From Thermodesulforhabdus norvegica (GTDB lineage: Bacteria; Desulfobacterota; Syntrophobacteria; Syntrophobacterales; Thermodesulforhabdaceae): a stretch of DNA of 64,000 bases. Within the stretch, counting starts at the first letter, position 1. Each line of letters starts with the position of its first letter. The DNA lies in the NCBI RefSeq assembly GCF_900114975.1, contig NZ_FOUU01000002.1, positions 476,207 through 540,206 on the forward strand. Reading direction: 5' to 3'. Position numbers and translations under genes: made by a program. Positions 25,267 through 33,469 of this stretch are shown here, piece by piece. The notes under the pieces are model-generated. The model had not been told where the DNA came from. It ran no database searches and was given only the letters and a program-made list of their open reading frames with translations.

Positions 25267-26438
25267 TCATCCGTGACGGCCGGAGGGGCAGGTCGAAATC
25301 ACGCTTGATTGGTGGCAGCGGTATTACGGTTCGGTTCGATCCGTTGCTCTACGATCTGATATGTACCATGAGACCCCGACCAGGGCAGCAGGTGCGGGTA
25401 ATACGTAAGCGCTGGATGCGCTTCGTACACGTGATTTTCGGATCATTGATCATAACGGGGTATGCTATGCTACGGCGAGTGTCGGACAACGCAGAAATCA
25501 GGCTGTTCAGCGTCTCGGTGCGCACATCTATTGACGATTATTGCTGGAACTTTAGCGCCGAGACGGATAAGACAGGCGTACTACTCACGGAAGCTTCGAC
25601 AGATCCTGTCGAGGTGGAGCTTAATCTGAGCGGCACAACGTGGCGATTTATTGTGGAGGAATGGTCCGACAGGCGACAGTTCGGCAGTGAGGGCTATGTC
25701 ATAGCTGGACGATCACCGAGCGCACTGTTGGCGGCTCCATATGCATCAGAAGTTTATGTAGCAAACGAATCATCGACGCTGGCATCTGTCATGGCCTCGG
25801 AACAATTCCAGTATACAGAATGGACACTCAGTTGGCAGGCGTCTGACTGGGTCCTGCCGCCTTATGCCGCGAGCCTACACGGTACGCCGGTAGGTATCGT
25901 CAGCAGGCTGGCTGAGGCTGTGGGCGCATTCGTGATGACCGATAGGGCTGAGACCATCCTGCATGTGTTACCAGAAGTGCCAATTGCACGATGGCACCTG
26001 TGGGATGCAGACCCGGACGTCACAATCACAGACAGCGTCATGTACGAGCTATCTGCCAGAAGGTCTTTCGGCTCGTTGTGCAATGGCGTGATCGTCGTGT
26101 GTACACAGCCAGGTGGACTCGTCGTGGATGCGCGTGTGACGGGTACGGACGGCACACCACGCCTGCCGACTGTGTATGACGACCTGCTCACGGATGTACA
26201 GGCGGCCCGTGCCAGGGCCATCCGGGACATATCGCTGTCCGGGGTCTGGACGACAGCAACGATCGTAACACCCTTCTCAGCAGATATGCCGCTGTGTATG
26301 CCAGGGCAAACCATACAGGTCCTCGACGGCGGTGTGTCCAGACGTGGTTACGTGAGGGACATAGAGATCAACGCTGTCTGGGATGAATCATTCGTTATCA
26401 CACAGACAATCACGTGCATGTTACGGGAGGCGACGTAA
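25263..26438 (+). CDS. Putative tail hub/baseplate protein
   Basis: 391 residues. The pattern WNFSAETDKTGVLLTEASTD, then WRFIVEEWSDRRQFGSEGYVIAGRSPSALL (broken here), AYASEV..., WQASDWVLPPYAASLHGTPV and AVGAFVMTDRAETILHVLPEVP is that of phage hub-like proteins related to gp27/lambda-J N-terminal hubs: two beta-barrels with a linking region. It would form the ring that closes the tail tube. Stop overlaps the following ATG (TAATG). Confidence 0.68.
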   Translation: MIIRDGRRGRSKSRLIGGSGITVRFDPLLYDLICTMRPRPGQQVRVIRKRWMRFVHVIFGSLIITGYAMLRRVSDNAEIRLFSVSVRTSIDDYCWNFSAETDKTGVLLTEASTDPVEVELNLSGTTWRFIVEEWSDRRQFGSEGYVIAGRSPSALLAAPYASEVYVANESSTLASVMASEQFQYTEWTLSWQASDWVLPPYAASLHGTPVGIVSRLAEAVGAFVMTDRAETILHVLPEVPIARWHLWDADPDVTITDSVMYELSARRSFGSLCNGVIVVCTQPGGLVVDARVTGTDGTPRLPTVYDDLLTDVQAARARAIRDISLSGVWTTATIVTPFSADMPLCMPGQTIQVLDGGVSRRGYVRDIEINAVWDESFVITQTITCMLREAT

Positions 26439-27487
26439 TGCCAGCACCTAGACTCTTTGCCAGCACCGATACCGGAGCGCCGCAAATCTATAAAGGCCAT
26501 GAGGGAGCCATACGCGATGTGTTGCGCGCATGCCTGGTGGATGGCTACGGATCGCAGCCTCCGGCGGGATGGACGCTGGCCTATGAGGATACTGCTACGT
26601 ATGTCTTCCGCAATAATCTCGATGATGGCGGCACTGGCTGCTACGTTGCTCTGTCTGAAGTTGTCACAAACAATCTGGATGTGTGGATGTACCGCAATTG
26701 CACCGGCACAGGACGTGGCGACGGTGACGTGAGTATCCCGCGCAGTAGCGAATGGGAAGCGGCGGCTACATCGAGCACAGCCGTTCGTAGAAAACCGTGG
26801 GCATACTGGTACGATAGCACGTCAGATCCTCTGCCGTGGTCCGTCGTTGCTGATTCAAGGTTCTTTGTGTGGCTATCTCCTATGACGAGGGCAGATAGAG
26901 AGCCTAACACTATTATTCTCATGTGTGGAGACTACGAGCCCATCGTCCCGGTCACATGGCATGCGATGATCGGGTTTCGGAATTACTACACTGCAAGTTA
27001 CGGGGCTAGAAATTGCCGAACCTACAGCGGTTATGTGATGCGTCATTATTCGAGTTCCCCGTGGCGTGGCTTTGAAGGATATGTGCTGGAGGAGCCGTGG
27101 ACGCAAGGCGTCAGCTTTGTAAAACACAGTCTTGTAGAATTCAGGGACTCATCACCTGACTATGATTTGCGATACCCGCATGAGACGCCGTGGGGCGGGA
27201 GATACATGGTTGTCAGTCCCGTTGTCATATATGCGCGGACCGAGACGGAGGCAGTGTTCCAGCACCCGCTGGGATACGTACCAGGGTGGCACTTTCTTGC
27301 CCATTGCTGCATCGAGGCCGGACAGGCTCTCTGTGGATGGACGCCAGGTACGTTTGCGACTACGCCGACGTGGGATGATTTCTACCGAGTCGTCACGATA
27401 GAAGGCAAGCAGTATCTGATGGTGAGGGCCATTCCGGTGCCGATTTTGATCGGTCTCGAGGAGTCCAACTGGAGAGGTATGGTATGA
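26438..27487 (+). CDS. Phage tail-tip structural protein (paralogue-like of 21664-22512)
   Basis: 349 residues from ATG 26438, which overlaps the previous stop; an 8-codon upstream extension is less likely. The N-terminus GAPQIYKGHEGAIRDVLRAC then LVDGYGSQPPAGWTLAYEDT is a recurring start of tail-tip proteins in Mu-like siphophages. The rest is Trp/Tyr-rich beta structure. Probably contributes to the tail tip or fibres. Confidence 0.65.
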   Translation: MPAPRLFASTDTGAPQIYKGHEGAIRDVLRACLVDGYGSQPPAGWTLAYEDTATYVFRNNLDDGGTGCYVALSEVVTNNLDVWMYRNCTGTGRGDGDVSIPRSSEWEAAATSSTAVRRKPWAYWYDSTSDPLPWSVVADSRFFVWLSPMTRADREPNTIILMCGDYEPIVPVTWHAMIGFRNYYTASYGARNCRTYSGYVMRHYSSSPWRGFEGYVLEEPWTQGVSFVKHSLVEFRDSSPDYDLRYPHETPWGGRYMVVSPVVIYARTETEAVFQHPLGYVPGWHFLAHCCIEAGQALCGWTPGTFATTPTWDDFYRVVTIEGKQYLMVRAIPVPILIGLEESNWRGMV

Positions 27488-27789
27488 TGCTGGGACTCAA
27501 AATGCTTCGCGATCCGGACTATAAAGCAAAAACAATCAGCGGCATTGTGACACGAGAAGGTCAACCGGTGCAGACATACGTGCACATATTCGCTCGCAAT
27601 CAGATTTGTGGACGCAGGTACGGATGGTTCTACTACGTGATACCCACCAGACCTGACGGGTCGTGGGTGTTTCGGCTGCCTCCGTCGGCAATTCCTGGTG
27701 ATGGCATTATGTGCTGCATGGCGTTCGACGATCAGGGTGTGTACGCAGGCACAATGATAGAAACGCAGATGGCGGACGAGGTGTGGTGA
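27484..27789 (+). CDS. Small phage protein with beta-sandwich (carboxypeptidase-regulatory-like) fold
   Basis: 101 residues: KTISGIVTREGQPVQTYVHI, then RPDGSWVFRLPPSAIPGDG and a final strand YAGTMIETQ. This is the same one-domain pattern as the C-terminus of the 22509-23588 protein, so one may be a free-standing copy of the other's domain. It overlaps both neighbours (4 nt and 1 nt). Confidence 0.62.
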   Translation: MMLGLKMLRDPDYKAKTISGIVTREGQPVQTYVHIFARNQICGRRYGWFYYVIPTRPDGSWVFRLPPSAIPGDGIMCCMAFDDQGVYAGTMIETQMADEVW

Positions 27790-28007
27790 TGAATATATAC
27801 CGGAGACTCCATGATGTTCTATCCGGCAAGACGTTTGTCGGCTACGGTACGGTTGTGGATGTGAGAGACGGTAGGCTCGTTGTGAGCCTGCACGGCGGTG
27901 GTGAGGTTGTTGTCGCCGGCGATGCGTCGGTAGGCGACCATGTTATTATTCATGATCGGCTCGTCGAGGTCGTCCCTGCCCTCCCCGTGTATTCAGTTGA
28001 TTTGTAA
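27789..28007 (+). CDS. Last small protein of the phage tail operon
   Basis: 72 residues from ATG 27789 (the upstream reading frame overlaps the previous gene and lacks a site). MNIYRRLHDVLSGKTFVGYG leads a compact beta-barrel-like pattern with VVDVRDGRLVVSLHGGGEVV and ASVGDHVIIHDRLVEVV, in keeping with an OB- or SH3-like small barrel. It ends 20 bp before the first right-end repeat. Function unknown. Confidence 0.65.
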   Translation: MNIYRRLHDVLSGKTFVGYGTVVDVRDGRLVVSLHGGGEVVVAGDASVGDHVIIHDRLVEVVPALPVYSVDL

Positions 28008-28269
28008 CCGCCTCAGGACCTTTATGCTTTGCATTTTACGTGTCACGTTACAGCCGGTTTCGACGTCACCGGCTACGACGTGAACCCGCACGTTCCCCGG
28101 ATATTCGAGGAAAACGGGATGAGGTGTGACGGTTTTTCGCATTTTACGTGTCATATTACGGTGTATTTGGCAACACATTGCCACTTGATCAGACCAACCC
28201 TCTCGCCCCCGACCTTTAGTGCTTTGCATTTTACGTGTCACATTTTCGCATTTTATGTGTCACGTTACA
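28008..28269 (-). repeat. Right prophage end with four transposase-binding-type repeats
   Basis: This 262-bp non-coding stretch holds four copies of the end repeat in the opposite orientation to the left end: 28027-28046, 28135-28154, 28222-28241 and 28244-28263. The outer two are in tandem at 22-bp spacing, and the last stops 6 bp from the terminal CA at 28269, mirroring the left end. A 7-bp hairpin AGCCGGT/ACCGGCT (28052-28074) could help end the tail transcript but has no T run. By analogy with Mu this is attR. Confidence 0.88.
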
Positions 28270-28274
28270 AAAAC
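28270..28274. repeat. Right copy of the 5-bp prophage target-site duplication
   Basis: AAAAC immediately follows the terminal CA and equals 2203-2207. Removing the element and one copy restores a short gap of 10 bp between the proW stop and the -35 box of the tRNA-Phe promoter. Confidence 0.9.
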
Positions 28275-28276
28275 GC

Positions 28277-28306
28277 TTGACAGAACTCACGGGGTTGCCT
28301 TATACA
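28277..28306 (+). promoter_or_regulatory. tRNA-Phe promoter
   Basis: Perfect -35 TTGACA (28277-28282) and -10 TATACA (28301-28306) with an 18-bp spacer, 11 bp before the mature tRNA 5' end. The prophage has replaced everything beyond 2 bp upstream of the AAAAC copy, so any original UP element is gone. Confidence 0.75.
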
Positions 28307-28317
28307 GATCTGCGCAT

Positions 28318-28393
28318 GGCGGGGTAGCTCAGTCGGTAGAGCAGTGGACTGAAAATCCTCGTGTCCCCAGTTCGATTCTGGGCCCCGCCACCA
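28318..28393 (+). tRNA. tRNA-Phe (GAA)
   Basis: A 76-nt cloverleaf with acceptor stem GGCGGGG/CCCCGCC, D arm GCTC...GAGC, anticodon GAA at 28351-28353, variable loop GTGTC, T arm CCCAG-TTCGATT-CTGGG, discriminator A and an encoded CCA. The anticodon stem GTGGA/TCCTC contains one T-T mismatch at the second pair, which is unusual for tRNA-Phe. A promoter lies just upstream and a terminator follows after about 55 nt. Confidence 0.96.
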
Positions 28394-28449
28394 GGAACTT
28401 CCGACAAACTAATACGGTCGCCGGAAGCCCAAAAGGCATCCGGCTGAAA

Positions 28450-28481
28450 CAAAACCCGCAAACAGCGGGTTTTGTTTTTTT
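28450..28481 (+). terminator. Rho-independent terminator after tRNA-Phe
   Basis: A 10-bp stem CAAAACCCGC/GCGGGTTTTG with a 5-nt loop (AAACA) is followed by seven T. It ends the single-tRNA transcript. Confidence 0.92.
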
Positions 28482-28505
28482 AACATCGATCGCTAGAGGC
28501 TTGGG

Positions 28506-29126
28506 GTGAAAATACGGCATATTGAACACCACGGCGCTGAAGAGCTTATTACCAGACTCAGAAAGGTTACGCTCTTAAAAAGACCCGAAGTACGGATTTA
28601 CGAAAGCTGCACAATATCTCTGGAAAAAATATCGACTTCCTCTATTTATCCCACTCAACGCTACGTACTTTTACAGGAACTTACAAAGGTGCGGGAGCTC
28701 CAATGGGCTCTGCAAGAACACGGTTATGACATGTTTCAGCTCAACGGATATCTGAATATCTGGATTGACGATAGTACTGATCCCATTACGCTTCTCCCTC
28801 CGGTTGTGGAAGAATCAATTGAAAGGGACGGAAGAGTCGTGGTCCTTATAAATGACGGCATGCATAGGCTTTACCTGGCTCATCGCCAATGGATTATCCC
28901 TCAGGTGGTCTTTATAAGGGGTGTTCCCAAAGAATACCCTTACTATGCCTACCCCAACCCTTTTCAGTGGGATGGAATTGACCTCATTGATGAGCTTCCC
29001 GAAGGCTACATAAAAAAATGGCACAGAATCCGCGATTATCATTCCCTTTACAGGAATTTCAACTCGGCTTTTTCAAATGTGGGTGCTCCCAGAGGAAGAT
29101 TTTACCGAGATGGGCGGAAAGAATAG
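28506..29126 (+). CDS. Conserved protein of unknown function
   Basis: 206 residues from GTG 28506 with AGAGG upstream. No membrane or signal segment. The most telling stretch is VVVLINDGMHRLYLAHRQW, which recalls the nG-HR motif of ParB/sulfiredoxin-like folds, but the rest is not diagnostic. C-terminal KKWHRIRDYHSLYRNFNSAF is basic and aromatic. The gene overlaps prmA by 17 nt, suggesting cotranscription with the ribosomal-protein methyltransferase. I do not recognise a function. Confidence 0.6.
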   Translation: MKIRHIEHHGAEELITRLRKVTLLKRPEVRIYESCTISLEKISTSSIYPTQRYVLLQELTKVRELQWALQEHGYDMFQLNGYLNIWIDDSTDPITLLPPVVEESIERDGRVVVLINDGMHRLYLAHRQWIIPQVVFIRGVPKEYPYYAYPNPFQWDGIDLIDELPEGYIKKWHRIRDYHSLYRNFNSAFSNVGAPRGRFYRDGRKE

Positions 29127-29991
29127 GTCCTGGCTTGAAATAAAAATAGACATATTGAACTCCGGAGATCTCACTGTTGATGAGGTGGCGGGTTTCGTTG
29201 CCGATTTCTTTCAAAAACCCGCTGAGCAGAGAGGAAGGATTATAAGGGTCTACGAGGAGTCAGATGATTCGATTGGACTTTCCCGGCTGAAAGCTGCTTT
29301 AAAAAGCCTGGGTGTGGAGGCGGAGATATCGGTTGGGAGTTTTAGCGATAGGTTCTGGGAACAAGAATGGAAGAAGCATCTTAAACCCCTTTACGTTGGT
29401 GAAGGTATTCTGGTGAGGCCAAGCTGGCTTTCCGTGGAGGGGCACGAAAACAGAACTGAGATTGTCATCGACCCCGGCATGGCTTTTGGTACCGGCCACC
29501 ATGAAACGACCCTGCTGTGTCTTCAGTGGCTTGACGACTTTTGCGGGGGGCAAAAGGTAAAAAACAGATCTCTTTTGGACGTGGGAACGGGATCGGGTAT
29601 CCTTGCAATAACCGCCGCCAAGCTCGGTTTTGATCCTGTTGTGTCCCTGGACATTGATCCCGAGGCCGTTAATGTGGCCGCCGGGAATGTGGCTCTAAAT
29701 GACGTTGAAAGTAAGGTACTGCTCATAGCGGGCGATATAGGTTCCTTGAAGAGAAGGTTTGATGTTATCATGGCCAACATTCAGGCGGAGGTTCTCAAAG
29801 AGATGGCCCATAGATTCGTTTCTTTAGTGCGTCGGGGTCCGCAGAGCTTTGTTGTTCTCAGCGGTGTTTTAGATTTTCAGTACGAAGATGTCATTAGCGC
29901 TTACGAGAGCTCCGGTTTCAGGTTTGAGAAATCGAACCGCCTTGGCGAATGGTGCCTGATTGCTTTTAAGCCGCCTTTTGACGAAGCCTAA
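29110..29991 (+). CDS. prmA: Ribosomal protein L11 methyltransferase
   Basis: 293 residues. The N-terminal alpha/beta domain (SWLEIKIDI...) is followed by FWEQEWKKHLKPLYVGEGILVRPSW, the PrmA hallmark DPGMAFGTGHHETT, and the SAM-binding LLDVGTGSGILAITAAKLG, then MANIQAEVL (NI motif of substrate site). It trimethylates ribosomal protein L11. ATG 29077 is an in-frame alternative start, but 29110 fits the usual N-terminus better. Ends 4 bp into the convergent gene at 29988. Confidence 0.93.
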   Translation: MGGKNRSWLEIKIDILNSGDLTVDEVAGFVADFFQKPAEQRGRIIRVYEESDDSIGLSRLKAALKSLGVEAEISVGSFSDRFWEQEWKKHLKPLYVGEGILVRPSWLSVEGHENRTEIVIDPGMAFGTGHHETTLLCLQWLDDFCGGQKVKNRSLLDVGTGSGILAITAAKLGFDPVVSLDIDPEAVNVAAGNVALNDVESKVLLIAGDIGSLKRRFDVIMANIQAEVLKEMAHRFVSLVRRGPQSFVVLSGVLDFQYEDVISAYESSGFRFEKSNRLGEWCLIAFKPPFDEA

Positions 29992-31598
29992 TCAAGCCAT
30001 TTGCTGTCGCTGTAGTAGCGATAGAGGACCGGATGAAAGATGGAGTGAGGCCTTATTTCGAGTTTTTTTCTATCTGCGGGGCTGAAAATAAAGAGGGTTG
30101 ATAAAACAGAGGAATCAAGAAACTTTGTTTCGATTGAATTTCTCTCCCAGGAGCCCAGAATTTTTTTAATTGCCCTGTCTGCAGGCCATCTGGAGCCAAT
30201 GACCCATCCCCAATCTCCGAAGGTTGGAATATAAGCGTGATAAGGCAACGGGTATAAACCGGCTGCCTCCATTGTCCTTACGACGCACCAGAAGGCCTTC
30301 GGGCTGAACAAAGGGCTTGTTGCCTGGGTGACGATCGCTCCTTCCGGATTCAACCTTCTTTTACAGATTTCATAAAATTCCAGGCTGTAAAGGCGTTCAA
30401 GGTTAGGAGTCCGAGGATCGGGAAGATCGATAATTATGACATCCCATCCTGCGGGCGTTTGATCGGGCGGCATCTGAACAAAACGGCCGGCATCAGCGTT
30501 AATTATTCGGACTCTTTTATCCTTCAGCGAAGCATCGTTCAGGTCGACCATAAGCGGGTGCTCTCTTGACAGTTTTGTCATCGACGGATCGATGTCAACA
30601 AGGGTAACTATCTTAACATCCCGGTATTTTAGGACTTCTCGGGCGGCAAGTCCGTCTCCGCCCCCGAGTATAAGTACGGCGTCCCGTTTTTTCACCAGAT
30701 TCATTGCGGGATGTACCAGGCATTCGTGATAACGGTATTCGTCGTAACTGGAAAACTGTAAGTGTCCGTTGAGGTATAACCAGATGTAATTCTGCCATCT
30801 GGTCATAACGATTTTCTGATAGGGAGTTTGTTCCATGTAGATTATCTGATCTCTGTATCTTTTCTGCTCGCTCCAGAAGGTTATCCCCTTAAGGAATGGA
30901 TAGATCAGTGGGAATAGAAGACCTGTGGCGATGAGGACGGCAAAGGCTTTTGCCGGCATTGAGGACCTGAAGGATAGGGCAAATAGGGCAGCAACTAGGA
31001 AGTTCAGTAGCCCAAGTAAAAAGCAGAGATAGGCCATACCAAGATAGGGAAGACCGAGAAAAGCAAAGAAAAGGCCTCCTAGAAGGGCTCCCCAATAGTC
31101 CTTTTCCAGAATGTTACTGAGGTTAAGGGAAAGCCCTTCGTATAGACTGTTTATCCTTATAACGAGGGGGATTTCCATGCCGATAAGTGTGCCTATTCCG
31201 ACCGTCCATCCGTAAAGGAACCAGGGAAGCCTTTCGGGCCATGGAGCAATGCCGTAAGAGACCGGCACGGCAAGAGCAGTTGCAACGGATAGAACGCACT
31301 CTACAAGGACAAACCATGCCGCTTCGTTGCTTTTGATGTATCTCGTCAACCGGCTTCCGAGGCCCATGGCAAAAAGAAAAAGGCTGATGGTCAGAGCCCA
31401 CTGGAAAATCGTGTCCCCGAGAAGATAGGAGGCTATTGTTGACAGGGCATACTCGGTCACAATACCCGAAAGACCGGTAAAAAAGGTACAGAGCTGAATA
31501 GCCCTTCTCGCTGTTATAAAGCCTGTTGCAGACCTGAGTTTTTTGAAAAGCACCGTGTTATCTTCGGAATTGCCCTGATCTTTTGCATCGATGGACAT
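29988..31598 (-). CDS. Membrane-anchored spermidine synthase-like protein
   Basis: 536 residues. Residues ~35-225 hold about seven hydrophobic segments (for example FFTGLSGIVTEYALSTIASY, GWTVGIGTLIGMEIPLVIR, YWGALLGGLFFAFLGLPYLG). The C-terminal ~300 residues are a SpeE-like SAM/dcSAM-binding fold with YRYHECLVHPAMNL, VLILGGGDGLAAREVLKY, VDIDPSMTKLSREHPLM and IIIDLPDPRTPNLERLYS. This domain order is known for prokaryotic membrane-bound spermidine-synthase-like proteins. The aminopropyl substrate is not certain. GGAGG lies 4 nt before ATG. Convergent with prmA, overlapping by 4 nt. Confidence 0.85.
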   Translation of the reverse strand: MSIDAKDQGNSEDNTVLFKKLRSATGFITARRAIQLCTFFTGLSGIVTEYALSTIASYLLGDTIFQWALTISLFLFAMGLGSRLTRYIKSNEAAWFVLVECVLSVATALAVPVSYGIAPWPERLPWFLYGWTVGIGTLIGMEIPLVIRINSLYEGLSLNLSNILEKDYWGALLGGLFFAFLGLPYLGMAYLCFLLGLLNFLVAALFALSFRSSMPAKAFAVLIATGLLFPLIYPFLKGITFWSEQKRYRDQIIYMEQTPYQKIVMTRWQNYIWLYLNGHLQFSSYDEYRYHECLVHPAMNLVKKRDAVLILGGGDGLAAREVLKYRDVKIVTLVDIDPSMTKLSREHPLMVDLNDASLKDKRVRIINADAGRFVQMPPDQTPAGWDVIIIDLPDPRTPNLERLYSLEFYEICKRRLNPEGAIVTQATSPLFSPKAFWCVVRTMEAAGLYPLPYHAYIPTFGDWGWVIGSRWPADRAIKKILGSWERNSIETKFLDSSVLSTLFIFSPADRKKLEIRPHSIFHPVLYRYYSDSKWLD

Positions 31599-31713
31599 TG
31601 AACCTCCTCGGAGGCTTTTCTTCTGTGCAGAGTTGCTTTCCGGTGGAAATCAACTTTATTATGATCCTTCGATTAAGTCGAGACACCATTGAATACGGAA
31701 AGGAGTGGGGGTA

Positions 31714-32928
31714 ATGGGAGAGTTCATTCGCATGGAGAAAGGAGTGCTGGTTGTGCCCGATAAGCCCATAGTGGGGTTCATCGAGGGGGATGGAATCGGT
31801 CCGGACATATGGGCTGCGACGAAGCATGTCATCGATGCTGCCGTGAAGAAGGCTTACGGTGGGAGGCGCGAAATCGAATGGAGAGAGCTTTATGCAGGGG
31901 AGAAAGCTTACAGAGAGAAGGGAAGCTGGCTTCCGGAGGAAACTTTTGATGAAATAAGGCGTTGTCTTGTGGCTATTAAAGGTCCGCTTACCACTCCCGT
32001 GGGCGGCGGTTTTAGAAGCCTGAACGTGACCCTGAGACAGGTACTTGATCTGTACGCCTGTATAAGGCCTGTCAGGTACATAAAAGGGGTTCCGTCACCC
32101 ATGAAGAACCCGGAAAAGGTCAATATGGTGGTGTTCAGGGAAAACACTGAAGATGTTTACGCCGGCATTGAATGGCCCGCAGGCTCCCGGGAAGCCAGAA
32201 AAGTTCTGGACTTTCTCAAGAACGAATTTGGAGTTTCCCTGCCCGAAGAAACCGGTGTGGGGATAAAACCGATAAGCAGAGAAAGAACCTTTCGCCTCGT
32301 CCGCAAGGCCATTCAATATGCAATAAAAGAAGGGATGAAATCGGTAACTCTGGTACATAAGGGCAACATTATGAAATACACGGAAGGAGCCTTCAGAGGA
32401 TGGGGCTATGAACTGACCAGATTGGAATTCCCTGATGTTGTTGTTACGGAAGAGGAGGTTTATGAAAAGTGGGGAGGCAATGTTCCCGCCGATAAGATAG
32501 TGATAAAAGATCGAATTGCCGACGCCATGTTTCAGCAGGCTCTTCTAAGACCGGACGAATACGATGTCCTGGCAACACCGAATCTTAACGGGGATTATCT
32601 ATCCGATGCTCTTGCCGCTCAGGTCGGTGGTCTGGGGATGGCTCCGGGTGCAAACGTAGGTGACGAGTGCGCTCTTTTCGAGGCAACTCACGGCACGGCA
32701 CCCAAATATGCAGGTATGGACAAGGTAAACCCGGGATCGCTTATTCTGTCAGGGGTTATGATGTTGCGTCACATGGGATGGCGGGAAGCGGCCGAACTGA
32801 TCGAACAGGGGCTGGAGCGGGCTATTGCATCCAGGCAGGTTACCTATGATCTTGCACGGCAGATGGAAGGGGCAACGGAGGTTTCGTGCTCCCGCTTTGG
32901 GGAAATTATTGTCGAAATGATGGGTTAG
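31714..32928 (+). CDS. icd: NADP-dependent isocitrate dehydrogenase
   Basis: 404 residues from ATG 31714 (AAGGAG 10 nt upstream; GTG 31705 is possible). Signature parts are [33 protein letters not shown] with the phosphate-site Ser/Arg, [33 protein letters not shown], and [19 protein letters not shown] with catalytic metal-binding Asp. Decarboxylates isocitrate to 2-oxoglutarate. The E. coli-type NADP enzyme is about 416 residues, so it is full length. Its 3' end overlaps the convergent methyltransferase gene by 23 bp. Confidence 0.95.
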   Translation: MGEFIRMEKGVLVVPDKPIVGFIEGDGIGPDIWAATKHVIDAAVKKAYGGRREIEWRELYAGEKAYREKGSWLPEETFDEIRRCLVAIKGPLTTPVGGGFRSLNVTLRQVLDLYACIRPVRYIKGVPSPMKNPEKVNMVVFRENTEDVYAGIEWPAGSREARKVLDFLKNEFGVSLPEETGVGIKPISRERTFRLVRKAIQYAIKEGMKSVTLVHKGNIMKYTEGAFRGWGYELTRLEFPDVVVTEEEVYEKWGGNVPADKIVIKDRIADAMFQQALLRPDEYDVLATPNLNGDYLSDALAAQVGGLGMAPGANVGDECALFEATHGTAPKYAGMDKVNPGSLILSGVMMLRHMGWREAAELIEQGLERAIASRQVTYDLARQMEGATEVSCSRFGEIIVEMMG

Positions 32929-33469
32929 AAAAGTCGTAAAGGGTTAGCGTGTCTTTGCCAAGGGTAATGCGGTTCGTGGGAAGGAGTTTTGGGGGAGCGA
33001 GATGAGGGCCGTAAACCCAGAGTTCTCCTTCCCACCCTTTTTCTTTGAGTCTGTTAAACAGGCCAAATACAGGTTTGTCCGGATAAATGTACAGCACATC
33101 TGCAAGTTCGATCTTCTGCTCAAGAAAGTCTCCACAAATAACCGAAGCTTTTTTTAAACCAAGTGTTTTGAAAGCAAGGGAGGCATGGTGGGCGAGTTCG
33201 AAATTCCTTTCAATCCCCACGGCCGTCGTGAAAAGAGATGCTACTGCCACTACGATTCCATCTCCGCAGCCCAGGTCGATGAATAGCGAAGCCTTTTCAA
33301 GATGAAGCTTTTTGAAAAACGAAAAGACGTAGACAGGACGGGATGCCGCCCATGCACCGACCTCTGTTATCCCGTAAGGACCTTTTAATCCGGGGAAAAG
33401 TTTTTTGTATCGACCGGCATAATACCTAAAAATGCGCTGAAAGACACTGCGACTTTCTGGACCGATCAT
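32906..33469 (-). CDS. Class I SAM-dependent methyltransferase, unknown substrate
   Basis: 187 residues. The SAM-binding motif is [19 protein letters not shown], followed by [17 protein letters not shown] and [21 protein letters not shown], a standard Rossmann-type fold. The N-terminus lists [20 protein letters not shown], a short helical cap. Stop-to-start spacing of 0 bp with the kamA-like gene (stop codon of this gene's neighbour region at 33470) shows cotranscription. Substrate not predictable. Confidence 0.8.
   Translation of the reverse strand: MIGPESRSVFQRIFRYYAGRYKKLFPGLKGPYGITEVGAWAASRPVYVFSFFKKLHLEKASLFIDLGCGDGIVVAVASLFTTAVGIERNFELAHHASLAFKTLGLKKASVICGDFLEQKIELADVLYIYPDKPVFGLFNRLKEKGWEGELWVYGPHLAPPKLLPTNRITLGKDTLTLYDFSNPSFRQ

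Larger units (their letters stand above)
2208..28269. mobile_element. Mu-type transposable siphophage prophage, early region deleted
   Basis: The 26,062-bp element starts with TG and ends with CA. Its first and last 26 bp are inverted repeats matching at 22 positions, arrays of a 20-bp repeat lie inside both ends, and AAAAC is duplicated outside. Cargo is Mu-like DNA packaging and head genes (gp27-, 28-, 29-, F-, G-, I/Z-, T-, 36- and 37-like), a lysis cassette and a long-tail module with tape measure but no contractile sheath, as in B3/D3112-type transposable siphophages. Transposase A, activator B, Ner and Mor/C are absent, and the repressor is a fragment. Intact Mu-type genomes are usually 35-40 kb, so about 10 kb or more of early genes is inferred to be missing. 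The remaining late genes have no visible nonsense mutations. Confidence 0.93.

Noticed and set aside
2208..28269. A complete, self-mobile phage
   Set aside because: Although both ends and all late modules are present, no transposase, B, Ner or late activator was found on either strand, and the repressor is only a fragment.
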